DNA of 64,000 nt from UBA6627 sp965248675 (GTDB lineage Bacteria > Chloroflexota > Dehalococcoidia > UBA2979): assembly GCA_965248675.1 (NCBI GenBank), contig CBDFJZ010000008.1:1364001-1428000 (forward strand), in the 5' to 3' direction. Below, piece by piece: positions 51,156 to 62,962 of this stretch. A program made the position numbers and the translations under genes. The first letter of the stretch is position 1. The number at the start of each line of letters is the position of its first letter. The notes beneath the pieces are model-generated. The model saw only the letters and a list, made by a program, of their open reading frames with translations, did not search any database and was not told where the DNA came from.

Positions 51156-51359
51156 ATGACATCGACCAGGATCCGCGCCCCGCAGCCGATGGCGGGGAAG
51201 CACGTCGGCGGGCCTCGGGCTGAGGCGCGCCTCATCGGAGGCGGGCTCGTCGGTCCTGCTCCTCGATATGGGCATCGCTGTCCCGACTGCGGCGGACCGC
51301 TGGCGTTCGGCGAAGGATGCTCGCTGTGCCCGATATGCGGGCACTCTTCGTGTTCCTAA
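51156..51359 (+). CDS. Small zinc-ribbon protein resembling the NrdJ C-terminal tail
   Basis: 67 residues. After a basic, Gly-rich first part comes HRCPDCGGPLAFGEGCSLCP then ICGHSSCS: Cys42, 45, 55, 58, 61 and 66. This spacing closely matches the Cys-rich C-terminal end of B12-dependent ribonucleotide reductase NrdJ, here with no reductase attached. It may be a detached tail or an independent zinc ribbon. The LexA-like promoter points to expression on DNA damage. Confidence 0.65.
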   Translation: MTSTRIRAPQPMAGKHVGGPRAEARLIGGGLVGPAPRYGHRCPDCGGPLAFGEGCSLCPICGHSSCS

Positions 51360-51410
51360 CAACACCCTTACTTCCATAAATATGTGCGATCTCGTGCAAC
51401 AAAGCATGCG

Positions 51411-51439
51411 TGGACCGGTCCGAATCGCGACCGTATAAT
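51411..51439 (+). promoter_or_regulatory. Promoter of the transketolase genes with palindrome at -35
   Basis: TGGACC (51411-51416), 17 bp, TATAAT (51434-51439). A perfect 10-bp palindrome GGACCGGTCC (51412-51421) covers the -35 box. Confidence 0.55.
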
Positions 51440-51470
51440 CGCCCCACTTCTCAGGGATTCCGGGGCGGGA

Positions 51471-52304
51471 ATGACACTGGCGACCGGGACACCGGCAGAT
51501 CTGGCTGGGCTCACGCGGCGCGTCAGGCGTCACGTGGTGCAGATGGTGTTTGGCGCGAAATCGGGCCATATCGGTGGCTCGCTGTCCGCGACCGACCTGA
51601 TGGCGGTGCTATACGCTCGATTCCTCCGGCACGACCCGCAGAACCCACTCTGGCACGAGCGCGATCGCTTCATCATGTCGAAGGGGCACTGCACACCGGT
51701 GCAGTACGCGCTTCTCGCAGAACTCGGCTATTTCCCGGTCGAGGAGCTATCCACGTTCCGCCAGAAGAGCACCCGGCTGCAAGGGCATTCGGTCCTCGGC
51801 AAGCCGCCCGGCGTGGATAACACAGCCGGTTCGCTCGGTATGGGGCTGTCGTTTGGCCTGGGGATGAGGCTCGCCCAGCGACTGCAGGGCCTCGACGACT
51901 CGCGCGTCTGGGTGCTGATGGGCGACGGTGAGCAGGACGAAGGGCAGGTCTGGGAGGCGGCGATGGCCGCGGACCACCACCACGCCGAGGGGCTGTTCGC
52001 GATCATCGACCGCAACGGCATTCAGAACGACGACTTCACGAAGACGACGATGAGCTCTGAGCCGCTGGACGAGAAGTATCGCGCCTTCGGCTGGACGGTG
52101 CTCTCGGACCTCGACGGCCACGACCTCGGTACGATCGAGCAAGCGTACAACTGGGCGCTCGAGCAGCACGATGCTCCGGTCTGCCTGATCTTCGACACGG
52201 TCAAGGGCAAGGGCGTCTCGTTCATGGAGCACAACCCGTCGTTCCATGGTGCTCCACCGTCGGACGAGGAGTTCGAGCTGGCGATGACCGAGTTGGCCGA
52301 TTGA
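51471..52304 (+). CDS. Transketolase, N-terminal subunit
   Basis: 277 residues from ATG 51471. It holds the ThDP-binding half: SKGHCTPVQYALLAELG and GDGEQDEGQVWEAAMAADHH, with the metal/diphosphate motif and IIDRNGIQNDD. The split N/C arrangement occurs in archaea and several bacterial groups. Its TGA overlaps the ATG of the C-terminal subunit. Confidence 0.93.
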   Translation: MTLATGTPADLAGLTRRVRRHVVQMVFGAKSGHIGGSLSATDLMAVLYARFLRHDPQNPLWHERDRFIMSKGHCTPVQYALLAELGYFPVEELSTFRQKSTRLQGHSVLGKPPGVDNTAGSLGMGLSFGLGMRLAQRLQGLDDSRVWVLMGDGEQDEGQVWEAAMAADHHHAEGLFAIIDRNGIQNDDFTKTTMSSEPLDEKYRAFGWTVLSDLDGHDLGTIEQAYNWALEQHDAPVCLIFDTVKGKGVSFMEHNPSFHGAPPSDEEFELAMTELAD

Positions 52305-53251
52305 TGACTACTACAGAAGCACAAACACCTGCCGCCACGCGCGAAGCTGTCGGCCCCACGCTGATCCGACTTCAGCAGGAGGGGCACAACCTCGTGGTGG
52401 TTGACGCCGACCTCGGGAAGTCAACGTCGGCGCGGAAGTTCCGCGACGAGTTTCCCGAGCGGTTCTTCTCGTTCGGGGTCGCCGAGCAGAACATGATCTC
52501 CGCCGCCGCGGGGTTCGCGGCGATGGGGCACACCGTTTTCGCGACGACGTTCGCGGTGTTCGCGGAGCACGCGTTCGACCAGCTACGAATGTCGGTGGCG
52601 CAGCCGAAGCTCGACGTCAAGCTCGTCGTCAGCCACGGCGGGGTCTCCACTGGCGAGGATGGCGCCTCGGCACAGTCGATCGAGGACATCGCGGCGTTCT
52701 CCTCGATGCCGACGTTCAACGTCTGCACGCCTGCCGACGTCGTCGAGGCCGAGGCGATCATCGAGGCCGCCGCCAGCACGCCGGGGCCGTTCTACGTGCG
52801 CACGGCGCGCCCGAAGACGCCGGTCGTCTACACGGACGGGGCGCGATTCGAGCTGGGCAAGGCGCACATGCTGCGCGACGGTGGCGACCTTACGATCGTC
52901 GCCTGTGGCCTGCTCGTCGAGCGCTCGTTGCGGGCTGCCGATCAGCTCGCAGGCGAGGGCCTCGAGGCGCGCGTGCTCAACATGGCGACGATCCGGCCGC
53001 TCGACTCGGCCGCCCTCGAGGCCGCCGCGCGGGACACCGGCGCGATCGTCGCCGCCGAGGAACACCTCTCGCACACGGGCCTCGGTGGGATGTGCGCCCA
53101 CGCGCTCGCGACCAGCACGCCGGTGCCGATGGAGTTCGTCGGCGTCGACCGCTACGGCGAGTCCGGCACCTGGTCCGAGGTGCTCGAGATCATGGGCCTC
53201 ACGCCTGAAGGCGTCGCCGAGGCCGCCCGCAAGGTCGTCGCCCGCAAGTAG
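52304..53251 (+). CDS. Transketolase, C-terminal subunit
   Basis: 315 residues from ATG 52304, forming TGATG with the previous stop. The pyrimidine-binding half has FSFGVAEQNMISAAAGFAAM with the catalytic Glu, and SHGGVSTGEDGASAQSIEDI. With the N-subunit it should form a complete enzyme of the non-oxidative pentose phosphate pathway, also linked to supply of ribose 5-phosphate for PdxS. Confidence 0.93.
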   Translation: MTTTEAQTPAATREAVGPTLIRLQQEGHNLVVVDADLGKSTSARKFRDEFPERFFSFGVAEQNMISAAAGFAAMGHTVFATTFAVFAEHAFDQLRMSVAQPKLDVKLVVSHGGVSTGEDGASAQSIEDIAAFSSMPTFNVCTPADVVEAEAIIEAAASTPGPFYVRTARPKTPVVYTDGARFELGKAHMLRDGGDLTIVACGLLVERSLRAADQLAGEGLEARVLNMATIRPLDSAALEAAARDTGAIVAAEEHLSHTGLGGMCAHALATSTPVPMEFVGVDRYGESGTWSEVLEIMGLTPEGVAEAARKVVARK

Positions 53252-53254
53252 CGC

Positions 53255-53977
53255 TCAGTCCGAGAGCAGCTCAACCAGCTCGCCGAGGTCGCTGACCTCG
53301 GCGTCCGCGTCGCCGGGTCCGTCGAAACGACCGGCCCGACGGTTCACCCACACGCCGTGCATGCCGTGATCGCGGGCGCCGGCGACGTCATGCTGCGGAT
53401 TGTCGCCGGCGTGTAGCGCGGAGTTCGCGTGTACCCCGAGGGCCTCGAGGGCGTAGGCGAAGATCCCCGGTTCAGGTTTGGTGATGCCGATCTCCTCGGA
53501 AATCACGCAGACCTCGAAATAATCGTTGAGCCCGAGGCGATCGAGCTTGATCCGCTGATCGCGGCCGAGGCCGTTGCTGATCAGCGCGAGCCGGTGGCTC
53601 GCCTGGAGCGACTCCAGGGCGGGCAGGACGTCATCGAACAGACGCAGGTGGCGCGGCCAGGCGTCGAGGTAGGCCCCGAAGATCGCGTCTGACCCGGCTG
53701 AATCGAGGTCGGCGGTGTCCGCGAGGAGCTGGCGGAAGCCGAGGCGAGCGAAGTCGTTGCTCCACTCGCTGCTGCCCGCCGCGCGCTGCGCCGCGATGAT
53801 CAGCGGACGAAGATGCCGCTCGTAGATCTCGCCGGGAGTGCCGAGGGCGGCCAAGCCCGGCGCTCGCTCGTGAAGCTCCCCAGCCACCTCGGCAAAGCCG
53901 CCGTGCCAGGAGCCCCGCGTGTCGACGAGGGTGTCGTCGAGGTCGAGGCAGACCGCCTCGACCCTGTCGAACCTCAT
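53255..53977 (-). CDS. HAD-family phosphatase
   Basis: 240 residues. Motif I CLDLDDTLVDTR, motif II LALISNGLGRDQRIKLD, motif III ITKPEPGIFAYALEALG, motif IV HAGDNPQHDVAGARDHG: a complete HAD hydrolase of subfamily IA with a helical cap. The motifs resemble YjjG/HAD-nucleotidase types. Substrate unknown. Convergent with the transketolase genes, with 3 bp between stops. Confidence 0.88.
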   Translation of the reverse strand: MRFDRVEAVCLDLDDTLVDTRGSWHGGFAEVAGELHERAPGLAALGTPGEIYERHLRPLIIAAQRAAGSSEWSNDFARLGFRQLLADTADLDSAGSDAIFGAYLDAWPRHLRLFDDVLPALESLQASHRLALISNGLGRDQRIKLDRLGLNDYFEVCVISEEIGITKPEPGIFAYALEALGVHANSALHAGDNPQHDVAGARDHGMHGVWVNRRAGRFDGPGDADAEVSDLGELVELLSD

Positions 53978-54016
53978 CTGTCTAGCCTTCCACTACCTAA
54001 GGCGCGCGCCGGGTGG

Positions 54017-56635
<2,619 letters not shown>

Positions 56636-56848
56636 TCGTTTGTGTTCCTCTTGTCGTGACTGGGGATCTATCAAAATGGGCGTCACCGGCCGTCCTGGCC
56701 GTGACGTTGAACAGGGGATGGGGTAGGGAGAAGGATCGGGGCGGCCCCGCCGCCGGTTGTCGTCGAAGGTTCCTGGTCCGACCGGGCGCGCCTCGGGCTG
56801 GGCGGCGGTCAAATTCGATGGCTCAGGCTTCGGGTAAACCCGAAAGAC

Positions 56849-56875
56849 CAAGAAGGCTGCGCTAGCGGCGCAGCC
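56849..56875 (-). terminator. Terminator overlapping the rpsO stop
   Basis: GGCTGCGC/GCGCAGCC stem (56875-56868 and 56862-56855) with a 5-nt loop containing the stop codon, followed on the minus strand by TTCTT. A second small hairpin CGGGT/ACCCG lies just beyond. It may lower readthrough from rpsO into pnp. Confidence 0.6.
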
Positions 56876-57128
56876 CGAGAGCCTGGATCACCTGGTGGTA
56901 TCGCTCCACGTCCTTGTTGCTCAGGTAGCGGAGCTGGCGGCGTCGCTGGCCGACTAGTTTCAACAGGCCACGCCGGGTGGAGTAGTCGTGCTTGTGCTCA
57001 CGGAGATGCTCCGTGAGGTGCACGATGCGATCGGTGAGAAGGGCGACTTGCACCTCGGGCGACCCTGTGTCGCCTTCGTGCTGCTTGAACTGCTCGATGA
57101 TCTCTTGCTTGCTGGCGGTCGTCTGCAT
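56862..57128 (-). CDS. rpsO: Ribosomal protein S15
   Basis: 88 residues from ATG 57128 (MQTTASKQEIIEQFKQHEGD). GSPEVQVALLTDRIVHLTEH and the LLKLVGQRRRQLRYL core are typical. Binds 16S rRNA early in assembly. The rpsO-pnp order is conserved in bacteria. Confidence 0.96.
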   Translation of the reverse strand: MQTTASKQEIIEQFKQHEGDTGSPEVQVALLTDRIVHLTEHLREHKHDYSTRRGLLKLVGQRRRQLRYLSNKDVERYHQVIQALGLRR

Positions 57129-57294
57129 CGAACTCGTTTGGTTCCTACTGCTGCTCTGCCACGACAACACAACTCCACGCGAGACTCACCCGCGCCCGGC
57201 GGGCTATCCCTACTGCAAGTTACGCTAGCATAGGCCCCATGGCCGGGCAATCAGCGAATCTCAGCCCCCGGGAGCGGACCGGACCGGCCCCGAG

Positions 57295-58086
57295 GTGACC
57301 CCGATCGGGATCGTGACGGACGCCGATAGCTGCGTCCCGACGGCCCTCGGCGCGCCGCTCGACATCTCCATCGCTCCGCCCGATGCGCCGTTGCTGCTGG
57401 AGCCCGAGACGATCCCGCAGCTTCGTGTCGAAGCCACCCCGGCGTCGGTTGACGCCTCGATCAGCGCGGTCCACACGGCAATCGAGGCAGGCGCAACCGA
57501 GCTGCTGTACCTAGCGGCCGGCGACGGGTTCGGCTCGCCGGATGGCCTCGAGGCAGCGCTTGCCGCCCTCAGAGCGCGCGTGGTGATCGAGGAGAGCGGA
57601 CACGCGGTGATGGGCACGGGCTGGCAGGCGATCGCCGCCGCGGAGGCAGCGCGCGATGGCGCAGACCTCGAAACGGCGCTCGCGGCGGCACGTGCGGTTC
57701 GCGAGGGCGTCCAGGTGCTGGCGATGCTCGAGCACCCGGAGCTCGCGAGCGCCGCGGGCAACGCGGAGCTGGGGATCGTGCGCCACCGCGCGCTCGTCGC
57801 GCTGCGCGGTCCCGAGGTCGCGATCATCAGCCGCCCAACGAAGCGCGAAGAGGCGCTGGCGATGCTGCGTGACCGTTTCGCAGAGCAGGTGGTCGAGCCC
57901 TCGCGGACGCACGTCGCTGTCCATCACGCCGCGGCGGGGCCCGGCGCGGAGGCGCTCGCGCGCTGGATCGAGCGCGAGCTGGCTCCGGCCCGCCTCGTGA
58001 TCGCGCCGCTGACGCGTCACGCGGCGGCGCGGCTGGGGCCGCGGATGCTCGGCGCCGCCTGGTATGAGACGCCGTCGGAGACTTAG
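57295..58086 (+). CDS. DegV-family (fatty-acid-binding) protein
   Basis: 263 residues from GTG 57295. The start TPIGIVTDADSCVPTALG and the segment EAGATELLYLAAGDGFGSPD match the two-lobed DegV fold, and VHHAAAGPGAEALARWIERE matches the C-lobe. The usual TDSS motif is altered to TDAD. DegV/FakB proteins bind fatty acids and present them to a kinase. No fakA is nearby. No strong ribosome site precedes the start. Confidence 0.75.
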   Translation: MTPIGIVTDADSCVPTALGAPLDISIAPPDAPLLLEPETIPQLRVEATPASVDASISAVHTAIEAGATELLYLAAGDGFGSPDGLEAALAALRARVVIEESGHAVMGTGWQAIAAAEAARDGADLETALAAARAVREGVQVLAMLEHPELASAAGNAELGIVRHRALVALRGPEVAIISRPTKREEALAMLRDRFAEQVVEPSRTHVAVHHAAAGPGAEALARWIERELAPARLVIAPLTRHAAARLGPRMLGAAWYETPSET

Positions 58087-58892
58087 GACGCGACCGCCTC
58101 GGGATGGGCATTGGCGACGCGAGAGCCAAGCCAGCGCCGGATCCCAGGGTATCCGGCACGCTCCAGCCCAACCGCGATAGCGAGGCCAACGAGGCAGACC
58201 GCCACACCGACGACGCCGTCGAAGATGTAGTGGTTCGCGGTCGCGACGACCGCCACCGACTGCAGTACCAGCGAGGTGATCGCGCCGATCCGGAGCAACC
58301 AGTGCTTCGTCGCCCAGAACACGACGATCGCGACGATCAGCGCCCAACCCACGTGCAGCGACGGGACCGCGGCGTAGGGATTGACGAACGCGGCCGTGGA
58401 CTGGGCCTGGTAGGCGAGGTCGGAGTACTCCTTCAGCGTGTCGACGAAGCCCAATTCGGGCATGAAGCGCGGGGGGGCGACCGGGAACGTCCAGTACATG
58501 ACCAGGGCGAAGCCGCCGGAAATTAGCAGCGCGTCGCGCAGCAGGGTGTAGAACGTCCGGCGCTTCCAGAACAGCAGCAGACCGATCGCGACGATCAGTG
58601 GGAAGTCGAGCCAGAAGTACGCGAAGTTGAACAGCCGCACGAGCAGATCGCTTTCGATCGCCCAGCGGTTGACGTCCGGCTCGATCCAGAGCCCAAGCGA
58701 GTCCTGGAGGTCGATAATCCAGTTCGCATTCGCGATCGCGGCGTCCTCGCGATCGACGACGGCGCCGCGGACGAGGAAGTAGAGCAGGAAGCCGAGGGCG
58801 ACCAGGCCGATCTCGATTAGATCGAACCAGGCGAGGCCGGTCCGCGAGGGGGCGGTGACCTCGTGCAGGTAGCGGTAGATCTTCACGCGCAT
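58083..58892 (-). CDS. PAP2/inositol-phosphotransferase-like membrane protein
   Basis: 269 residues from ATG 58892 with about six membrane helices. The C-terminal half carries PAP2 catalytic motifs: AAVPSLHVGWALIVAIVVFW with the Ser-His, and TANHYIFDGVVGVAVCLVGL with the second His and Asp. N-terminal helices end PPRFMPELGFVDT, as in Aur1/Ipt1-like enzymes. Lipid-phosphate or inositol-phosphate transfer is the expected chemistry. The upstream frame to 59048 is ignored. Confidence 0.85.
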   Translation of the reverse strand: MRVKIYRYLHEVTAPSRTGLAWFDLIEIGLVALGFLLYFLVRGAVVDREDAAIANANWIIDLQDSLGLWIEPDVNRWAIESDLLVRLFNFAYFWLDFPLIVAIGLLLFWKRRTFYTLLRDALLISGGFALVMYWTFPVAPPRFMPELGFVDTLKEYSDLAYQAQSTAAFVNPYAAVPSLHVGWALIVAIVVFWATKHWLLRIGAITSLVLQSVAVVATANHYIFDGVVGVAVCLVGLAIAVGLERAGYPGIRRWLGSRVANAHPEAVAS

Positions 58893-59028
58893 CGCGTCGC
58901 CAGCGCCCCGCCTCACTGCCTTCGGCCCGCGACCGCCGATCCTACCGGAGTGTTGTTCGCCTCGAATCCCCCTCCTATGCTCCCGGCAGCCTCGGTGAGG
59001 CGCGGGCACGTGCGGAACGGAGCACAGC

Positions 59029-60537
59029 GTGGAGATCGAGGCCGGCACAGGCGATCTGTTCAGCCAGGCGGGCGATACGGTCGTGGTCTACGCGCCGATC
59101 GGGCGGCGCCGCCCGGCGGGTGATACCGCGACCGCCGACCGACGAGTTGGCGGCGCGATCCGTCGCGCGCAGGACAAGGGACTGCTGACCGGTCGCGCCG
59201 GCCACTTCCTCGAGTATCCGGCCCCGGGTCGCGGCCGGATCAAGCGGATCGTGATCTGGGAGACCGGCGACAAGATCGCCGAGGCAACGACCGCGCAACT
59301 GCGCACGATGGCGGGCAACCTCGCGCGGGCGTTGCGCGGGCTCGACGCCGGCCACGTCGTCTTGTCGTCGCCCTCGAGCGTCGCGCGAGCGGTGTCACCC
59401 GAGGAGGCGGCGCGCGCCGTGACCGAAGGCTTCGTGATGGGGCTCTACCGCTTCGACAAGCACCACACGCGCACGGCCGACAAGCCCAGCGGCGCCATCG
59501 GCGGACTGACGATCCTCGCGAGCTCGGCGCGTCAGCGAGCGGCCGTCGCGCGCGGGGTCGCCACCGGCCGAACGATGGGCGCGGCGACGAACCTGGCGCG
59601 CGACCTGGGGAACGAGTCGGCGAATCGGATGACGCCGACCGACGTCGCCGAGGAGGCGCAGCGGGTGGCCGGGACGCACGGGCTGGAGTGCCAGATCATC
59701 GAGCGCGCCGAGGCGTTCCGCCTCGGGATGGGGTCGTACCTCTCGGTCTCGAACGGGTCGATCGAGCCACCGAAGTTCATCGTGCTCCGCTACCACGGCG
59801 CGCGGCGGCGGGGGAACTACGTGGGCCTGATCGGCAAGGGGATCACGTTCGACAGCGGCGGGATCTCGATCAAGCCGGCGGGCGGCATGGAGGCGATGAA
59901 GTGGGACATGTGCGGCGCCGCGAGCGTGATCGCGGCGATGCAGGCGATCGCGGAGCTGAAACCCGCGATCAACGTGATGGCGGTCGCGCCGTGCACCGAG
60001 AACATGCCGAGCGGCTCCGCGACGAAGCCTGGCGACGTCGTCTACGCCATGGACGGCCAGAGCATCGAGGTGGTGAACACCGACGCCGAGGGACGCCTCG
60101 TGCTGGCCGACGGCCTCGCTTACGCGAAATCCGAGGGCGCGGCGACGCTGATCGACGTGGCGACGCTGACCGGGGCGATGAGCGTCGCCCTCGGGAACGT
60201 GCGGGTCGGGGTGTTCGCCAACAATGACCGGCTCTGGAACCAGCTCGAAGCGGCCGGGAACGGTGCCGGCGAGCGCTACTGGCGGTTGCCGATCGACGAC
60301 GACTACAACCGCCAGATTAAGTCGGACATCGCGGATCTGAAGAACACGGGCGGGCGCGCTGCAGGTTCGATCACGGCCGCGAAGTTCCTCCAGGCCTTCG
60401 CCGGCGACACGGCCTGGGCGCACATCGACATCGCCGGCGTGATGAGCGTGGGCAGCGACCGCGGCGAGTGGGTGAAGGGCGCGGCCGGGATCCCCGTGCG
60501 CACGCTGGTGCAGTACGTCCTGAACCGCGCCGGCTAG
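59029..60537 (+). CDS. pepA: Leucyl aminopeptidase (M17)
   Basis: GTG 59029 with ACGGAG 6 nt upstream; 502 residues. All M17 residues are in place: Lys270 and Asp275 in GKGITFDSGG, Lys282, Asp293, Asp352, Glu354 and Arg356 (NTDAEGRLVLADGLAYA). Two-metal cytosolic exopeptidase, likely a hexamer. Divergent from the PAP2-like gene. Confidence 0.95.
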   Translation: MEIEAGTGDLFSQAGDTVVVYAPIGRRRPAGDTATADRRVGGAIRRAQDKGLLTGRAGHFLEYPAPGRGRIKRIVIWETGDKIAEATTAQLRTMAGNLARALRGLDAGHVVLSSPSSVARAVSPEEAARAVTEGFVMGLYRFDKHHTRTADKPSGAIGGLTILASSARQRAAVARGVATGRTMGAATNLARDLGNESANRMTPTDVAEEAQRVAGTHGLECQIIERAEAFRLGMGSYLSVSNGSIEPPKFIVLRYHGARRRGNYVGLIGKGITFDSGGISIKPAGGMEAMKWDMCGAASVIAAMQAIAELKPAINVMAVAPCTENMPSGSATKPGDVVYAMDGQSIEVVNTDAEGRLVLADGLAYAKSEGAATLIDVATLTGAMSVALGNVRVGVFANNDRLWNQLEAAGNGAGERYWRLPIDDDYNRQIKSDIADLKNTGGRAAGSITAAKFLQAFAGDTAWAHIDIAGVMSVGSDRGEWVKGAAGIPVRTLVQYVLNRAG

Positions 60538-60550
60538 GCGGACGGGCGCG

Positions 60551-60991
60551 GTGAGCGACGGGATCGAGGGTCTGGCGGGCGTCCTCGTGTGGACGGAGCC
60601 GGATCGCTACCTGGCGATGCGAGATTTCTACGTCGCCGCGCTGGGCCTGACGCCGCGCTCGGACCGTGAGCGGTTCGTTAACTTCGAGTGGGGCGACCAG
60701 CGGCTCACGGTATCCGTCCACCCCGAGGTGGCCGGCCGGAACGATGACCCGCTGCGGCTGATGATCAATCTCGGGGTGACCGATATCCACAGCGTCGCCG
60801 CGCGGCTCGAGGCCAGGGGCGTCGAGTTCGTGCGACCGCCCGAGCAGGAGCCGTGGGGCGGCTGGATCGCCACGTTCCACGATCCGGACGGCAACACCGT
60901 GCAGCTGTTGCAGACGCCTGACCGCGCGACCGGCCTCAGCCCGGGTCCGGCAGGCGCAACCTCAGCGTGGAACCGCCGATGGGGCGGGTGA
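60551..60991 (+). CDS. VOC-family (glyoxalase/dioxygenase fold) protein
   Basis: 146 residues from GTG 60551, 13 bp after pepA. Two beta-alpha-beta-beta-beta modules: AMRDFYVAALGLTP and RLEARGVEFVRPPEQEPWGG, with ATFHDPDGNTVQLLQ at the end. The last segment supplies a metal-binding Glu-type position (Gln here), so enzyme activity is uncertain. Substrate unknown. Confidence 0.85.
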   Translation: MSDGIEGLAGVLVWTEPDRYLAMRDFYVAALGLTPRSDRERFVNFEWGDQRLTVSVHPEVAGRNDDPLRLMINLGVTDIHSVAARLEARGVEFVRPPEQEPWGGWIATFHDPDGNTVQLLQTPDRATGLSPGPAGATSAWNRRWGG

Positions 60992-61267
60992 ACCGAGGCG
61001 CTCTGCGTTCCGGGCCTCTGATGCGGCAGGCTGGGGTTCGAGGCTCTCGATCTCGCGGATGTACTCGCGCACCTTCTCAAGGTCGTCGGACGGAATGTCC
61101 TTGATCTTCGCCAGTAGGGCTGCCTGCAGGCGCTCGATGATGGTGCCATCGTCGACGCGGGCCGCACGCAAGCGCCAGGCCAGGACGACGATCAACGCGG
61201 CCAGTGTTGAGGCTGCGGCGAAGCCGGCAGCAAATCCAATTGCCCGCGATTTCTCCAGCCATCTCAT
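60962..61267 (-). CDS. Small membrane protein with coiled-coil tail
   Basis: 101 residues. One hydrophobic helix (about 9-32) is followed by a charged helix (IIERLQAALLAKIKDIPSDD) and a Pro/Ala/Glu tail. Its last 30 bp overlap the end of the VOC gene, tail to tail. No family recognised. Confidence 0.55.
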   Translation of the reverse strand: MRWLEKSRAIGFAAGFAAASTLAALIVVLAWRLRAARVDDGTIIERLQAALLAKIKDIPSDDLEKVREYIREIESLEPQPAASEARNAERLGSPAPSAVPR

Positions 61268-61400
61268 CCCCCAATCACAGAATCGGGATTCGGTCCGGCG
61301 GGCTGAACCTTGGAGAAAACTCTAGCAAGATCGCGCCCAGCTCAGGATCGTCCTTCACGCGGGCTCGATGCGCCGCTCACGCCGCACCAGGATCGGCACG

Positions 61401-61958
61401 ATGCACCTCGGAATCGACTTCGACGGCACGGTGACGGATGCGGCAGGGATGCAGCGTGCCTACGCGGCGAAGCGCTGGGGCGTCGAGCTGGACGAGCGGC
61501 AGGTGATGCGCGCCGGCGCCGTGCCGGTCCTCGGGGCCGAGCGCTACGGCGCAATGGGCGAGGCGCTGTGGGGGCCGCTGACGGCGTTCACGCCGCCGCA
61601 GGACGACGCCCTGCGCGTCCTCGGGCAGCTGAGCGAGCGGCACGAGGTGACGATCGTGACCGCTCGCTTCGATCACCAGGCCGCGTTCGCGCGGCGCTGG
61701 CTACCCGCGCGTGGCCTCGGGATGCGCGTCGTGAACACCTCGTCCGCACCGAAGACGGCGATCTGCGCGGCGCTCGGTATCGACCTGCTCCTGGACGACG
61801 ACATCGTCCGATACAGCAGCGCGCTCCACGTGGCGGGCACGCTGCCGGTGCTGTTCGAACAGCCTCACGATCGAGGCCTGGAACGGCCCGAGGGCCTGCT
61901 CGCCGTCGAGGACTGGACCTCATTCGCCGAACTCGTGCGGGAGCTCGATGGAGTCTAG
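61401..61958 (+). CDS. HAD-like phosphatase
   Basis: ATG 61401 with AGGA upstream gives 185 residues. Motif I LGIDFDGTVTDAAG, motif II-like VTIVTARFDHQAAFAR, Lys in SAPKTAICAALGI, and the acid pair LLLDDDIVRYS. A capless or small-cap HAD hydrolase, perhaps nucleotidase-like. Substrate unknown. Confidence 0.75.
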   Translation: MHLGIDFDGTVTDAAGMQRAYAAKRWGVELDERQVMRAGAVPVLGAERYGAMGEALWGPLTAFTPPQDDALRVLGQLSERHEVTIVTARFDHQAAFARRWLPARGLGMRVVNTSSAPKTAICAALGIDLLLDDDIVRYSSALHVAGTLPVLFEQPHDRGLERPEGLLAVEDWTSFAELVRELDGV

Positions 61959-62092
61959 ACATCGGTGGTCGCCACCCGGGCTGCTCGTTACGAACGCATG
62001 CCTCGCAGCCGGGGCATCGACAACGCTACGATCGCGCCCCGGGGATCGGCGGCATTCCGCCGGTTGAGGCACCTGGATGAGGACGTCCAACC

Positions 62093-62953
62093 ATGCATCG
62101 ATTCTGGCTGCTCATCGCGGCGCTCTTCGTTGGCCTCATTGTCACCTGTGGCAGCGGAGACGGCGGTGACGGCGCCGAGGGCGGAGACGGCGATTCGTCT
62201 GAACCGGCAGCGAGCGGGGCGTCCAGCGCCGGGGGTGGCTCCGATCGCGACGATTCCGGCGGCTCGCGGGGATCGAGCAGCGACGGCGCGGACTCCGACT
62301 TCTGCTCGCCGGAGGGCGCGGAGGCAGTCTTCGACGGCATGGACTTCACGACGCCTGGCGACCTTGAAGCACAGCTCGGCGGGGTCAGCTCCGCGCTGGA
62401 TGCCTGGGTCGACAACGCACCCTCGGACATCCGGGACGACGCGAGCGTTGCCGCGGAGACGATGCGCGGCCTGATCGAGCTGCTCGAGGAGTACGACTAC
62501 GGCCTCCTGGCGACGATGGCGTCGGCGGCCGGCGATCCGCGGTTCGTGGCGCTGGAGAGCTCCGCGTTCACGGAGGCCACGAATCGGATCTCCGAGTACT
62601 GCGGGATCGAGGTCGAGGCACCGACCGTCGGCGGTGGCGCCGGAGATACGCCGTTCAACCCGACGTTTGGCGAGGGCGAGCTGCCCGAGGACTTCCCCGA
62701 AGAGCTGGTGCCCCCGGCCTCGGAGGTTGGTCTCACCGCGGTCGCCGGGCTGGGCGCCACGATCGAGTTCCAGTCAACGGGGACGCTGGAGGAGATCAAG
62801 GACTTCTACAACGATGTCCTCGGTGAGCCCAGCTTCAGCGACGGCGAGTCGACGGTGTGGCTTGAGTTCTCCGCGAGCGGGGGGCGAACAGTGACGGTCA
62901 TGGGCTCCGACGGCGCGCTCTTGATCGTCGTGGTGCTCGTCGCTAGCGGGTAG
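62093..62953 (+). CDS. Secreted or lipid-anchored protein with Gly/Ser/Asp linker
   Basis: 286 residues. N-terminal hydrophobic segment FWLLIAALFVGLIVTCGSG resembles a lipoprotein signal, but Thr before Cys19 is unusual for a lipobox. A linker of about 50 Gly, Ser, Asp and Ala residues follows, then a helical domain (about 70-170, with Cys residues near 68 and 168 that could pair) and a beta-rich C-terminal domain (TIEFQSTGTLEEIKDFYNDV). No family recognised. Confidence 0.65.
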   Translation: MHRFWLLIAALFVGLIVTCGSGDGGDGAEGGDGDSSEPAASGASSAGGGSDRDDSGGSRGSSSDGADSDFCSPEGAEAVFDGMDFTTPGDLEAQLGGVSSALDAWVDNAPSDIRDDASVAAETMRGLIELLEEYDYGLLATMASAAGDPRFVALESSAFTEATNRISEYCGIEVEAPTVGGGAGDTPFNPTFGEGELPEDFPEELVPPASEVGLTAVAGLGATIEFQSTGTLEEIKDFYNDVLGEPSFSDGESTVWLEFSASGGRTVTVMGSDGALLIVVVLVASG

Positions 62954-62962
62954 CGGAGACGG

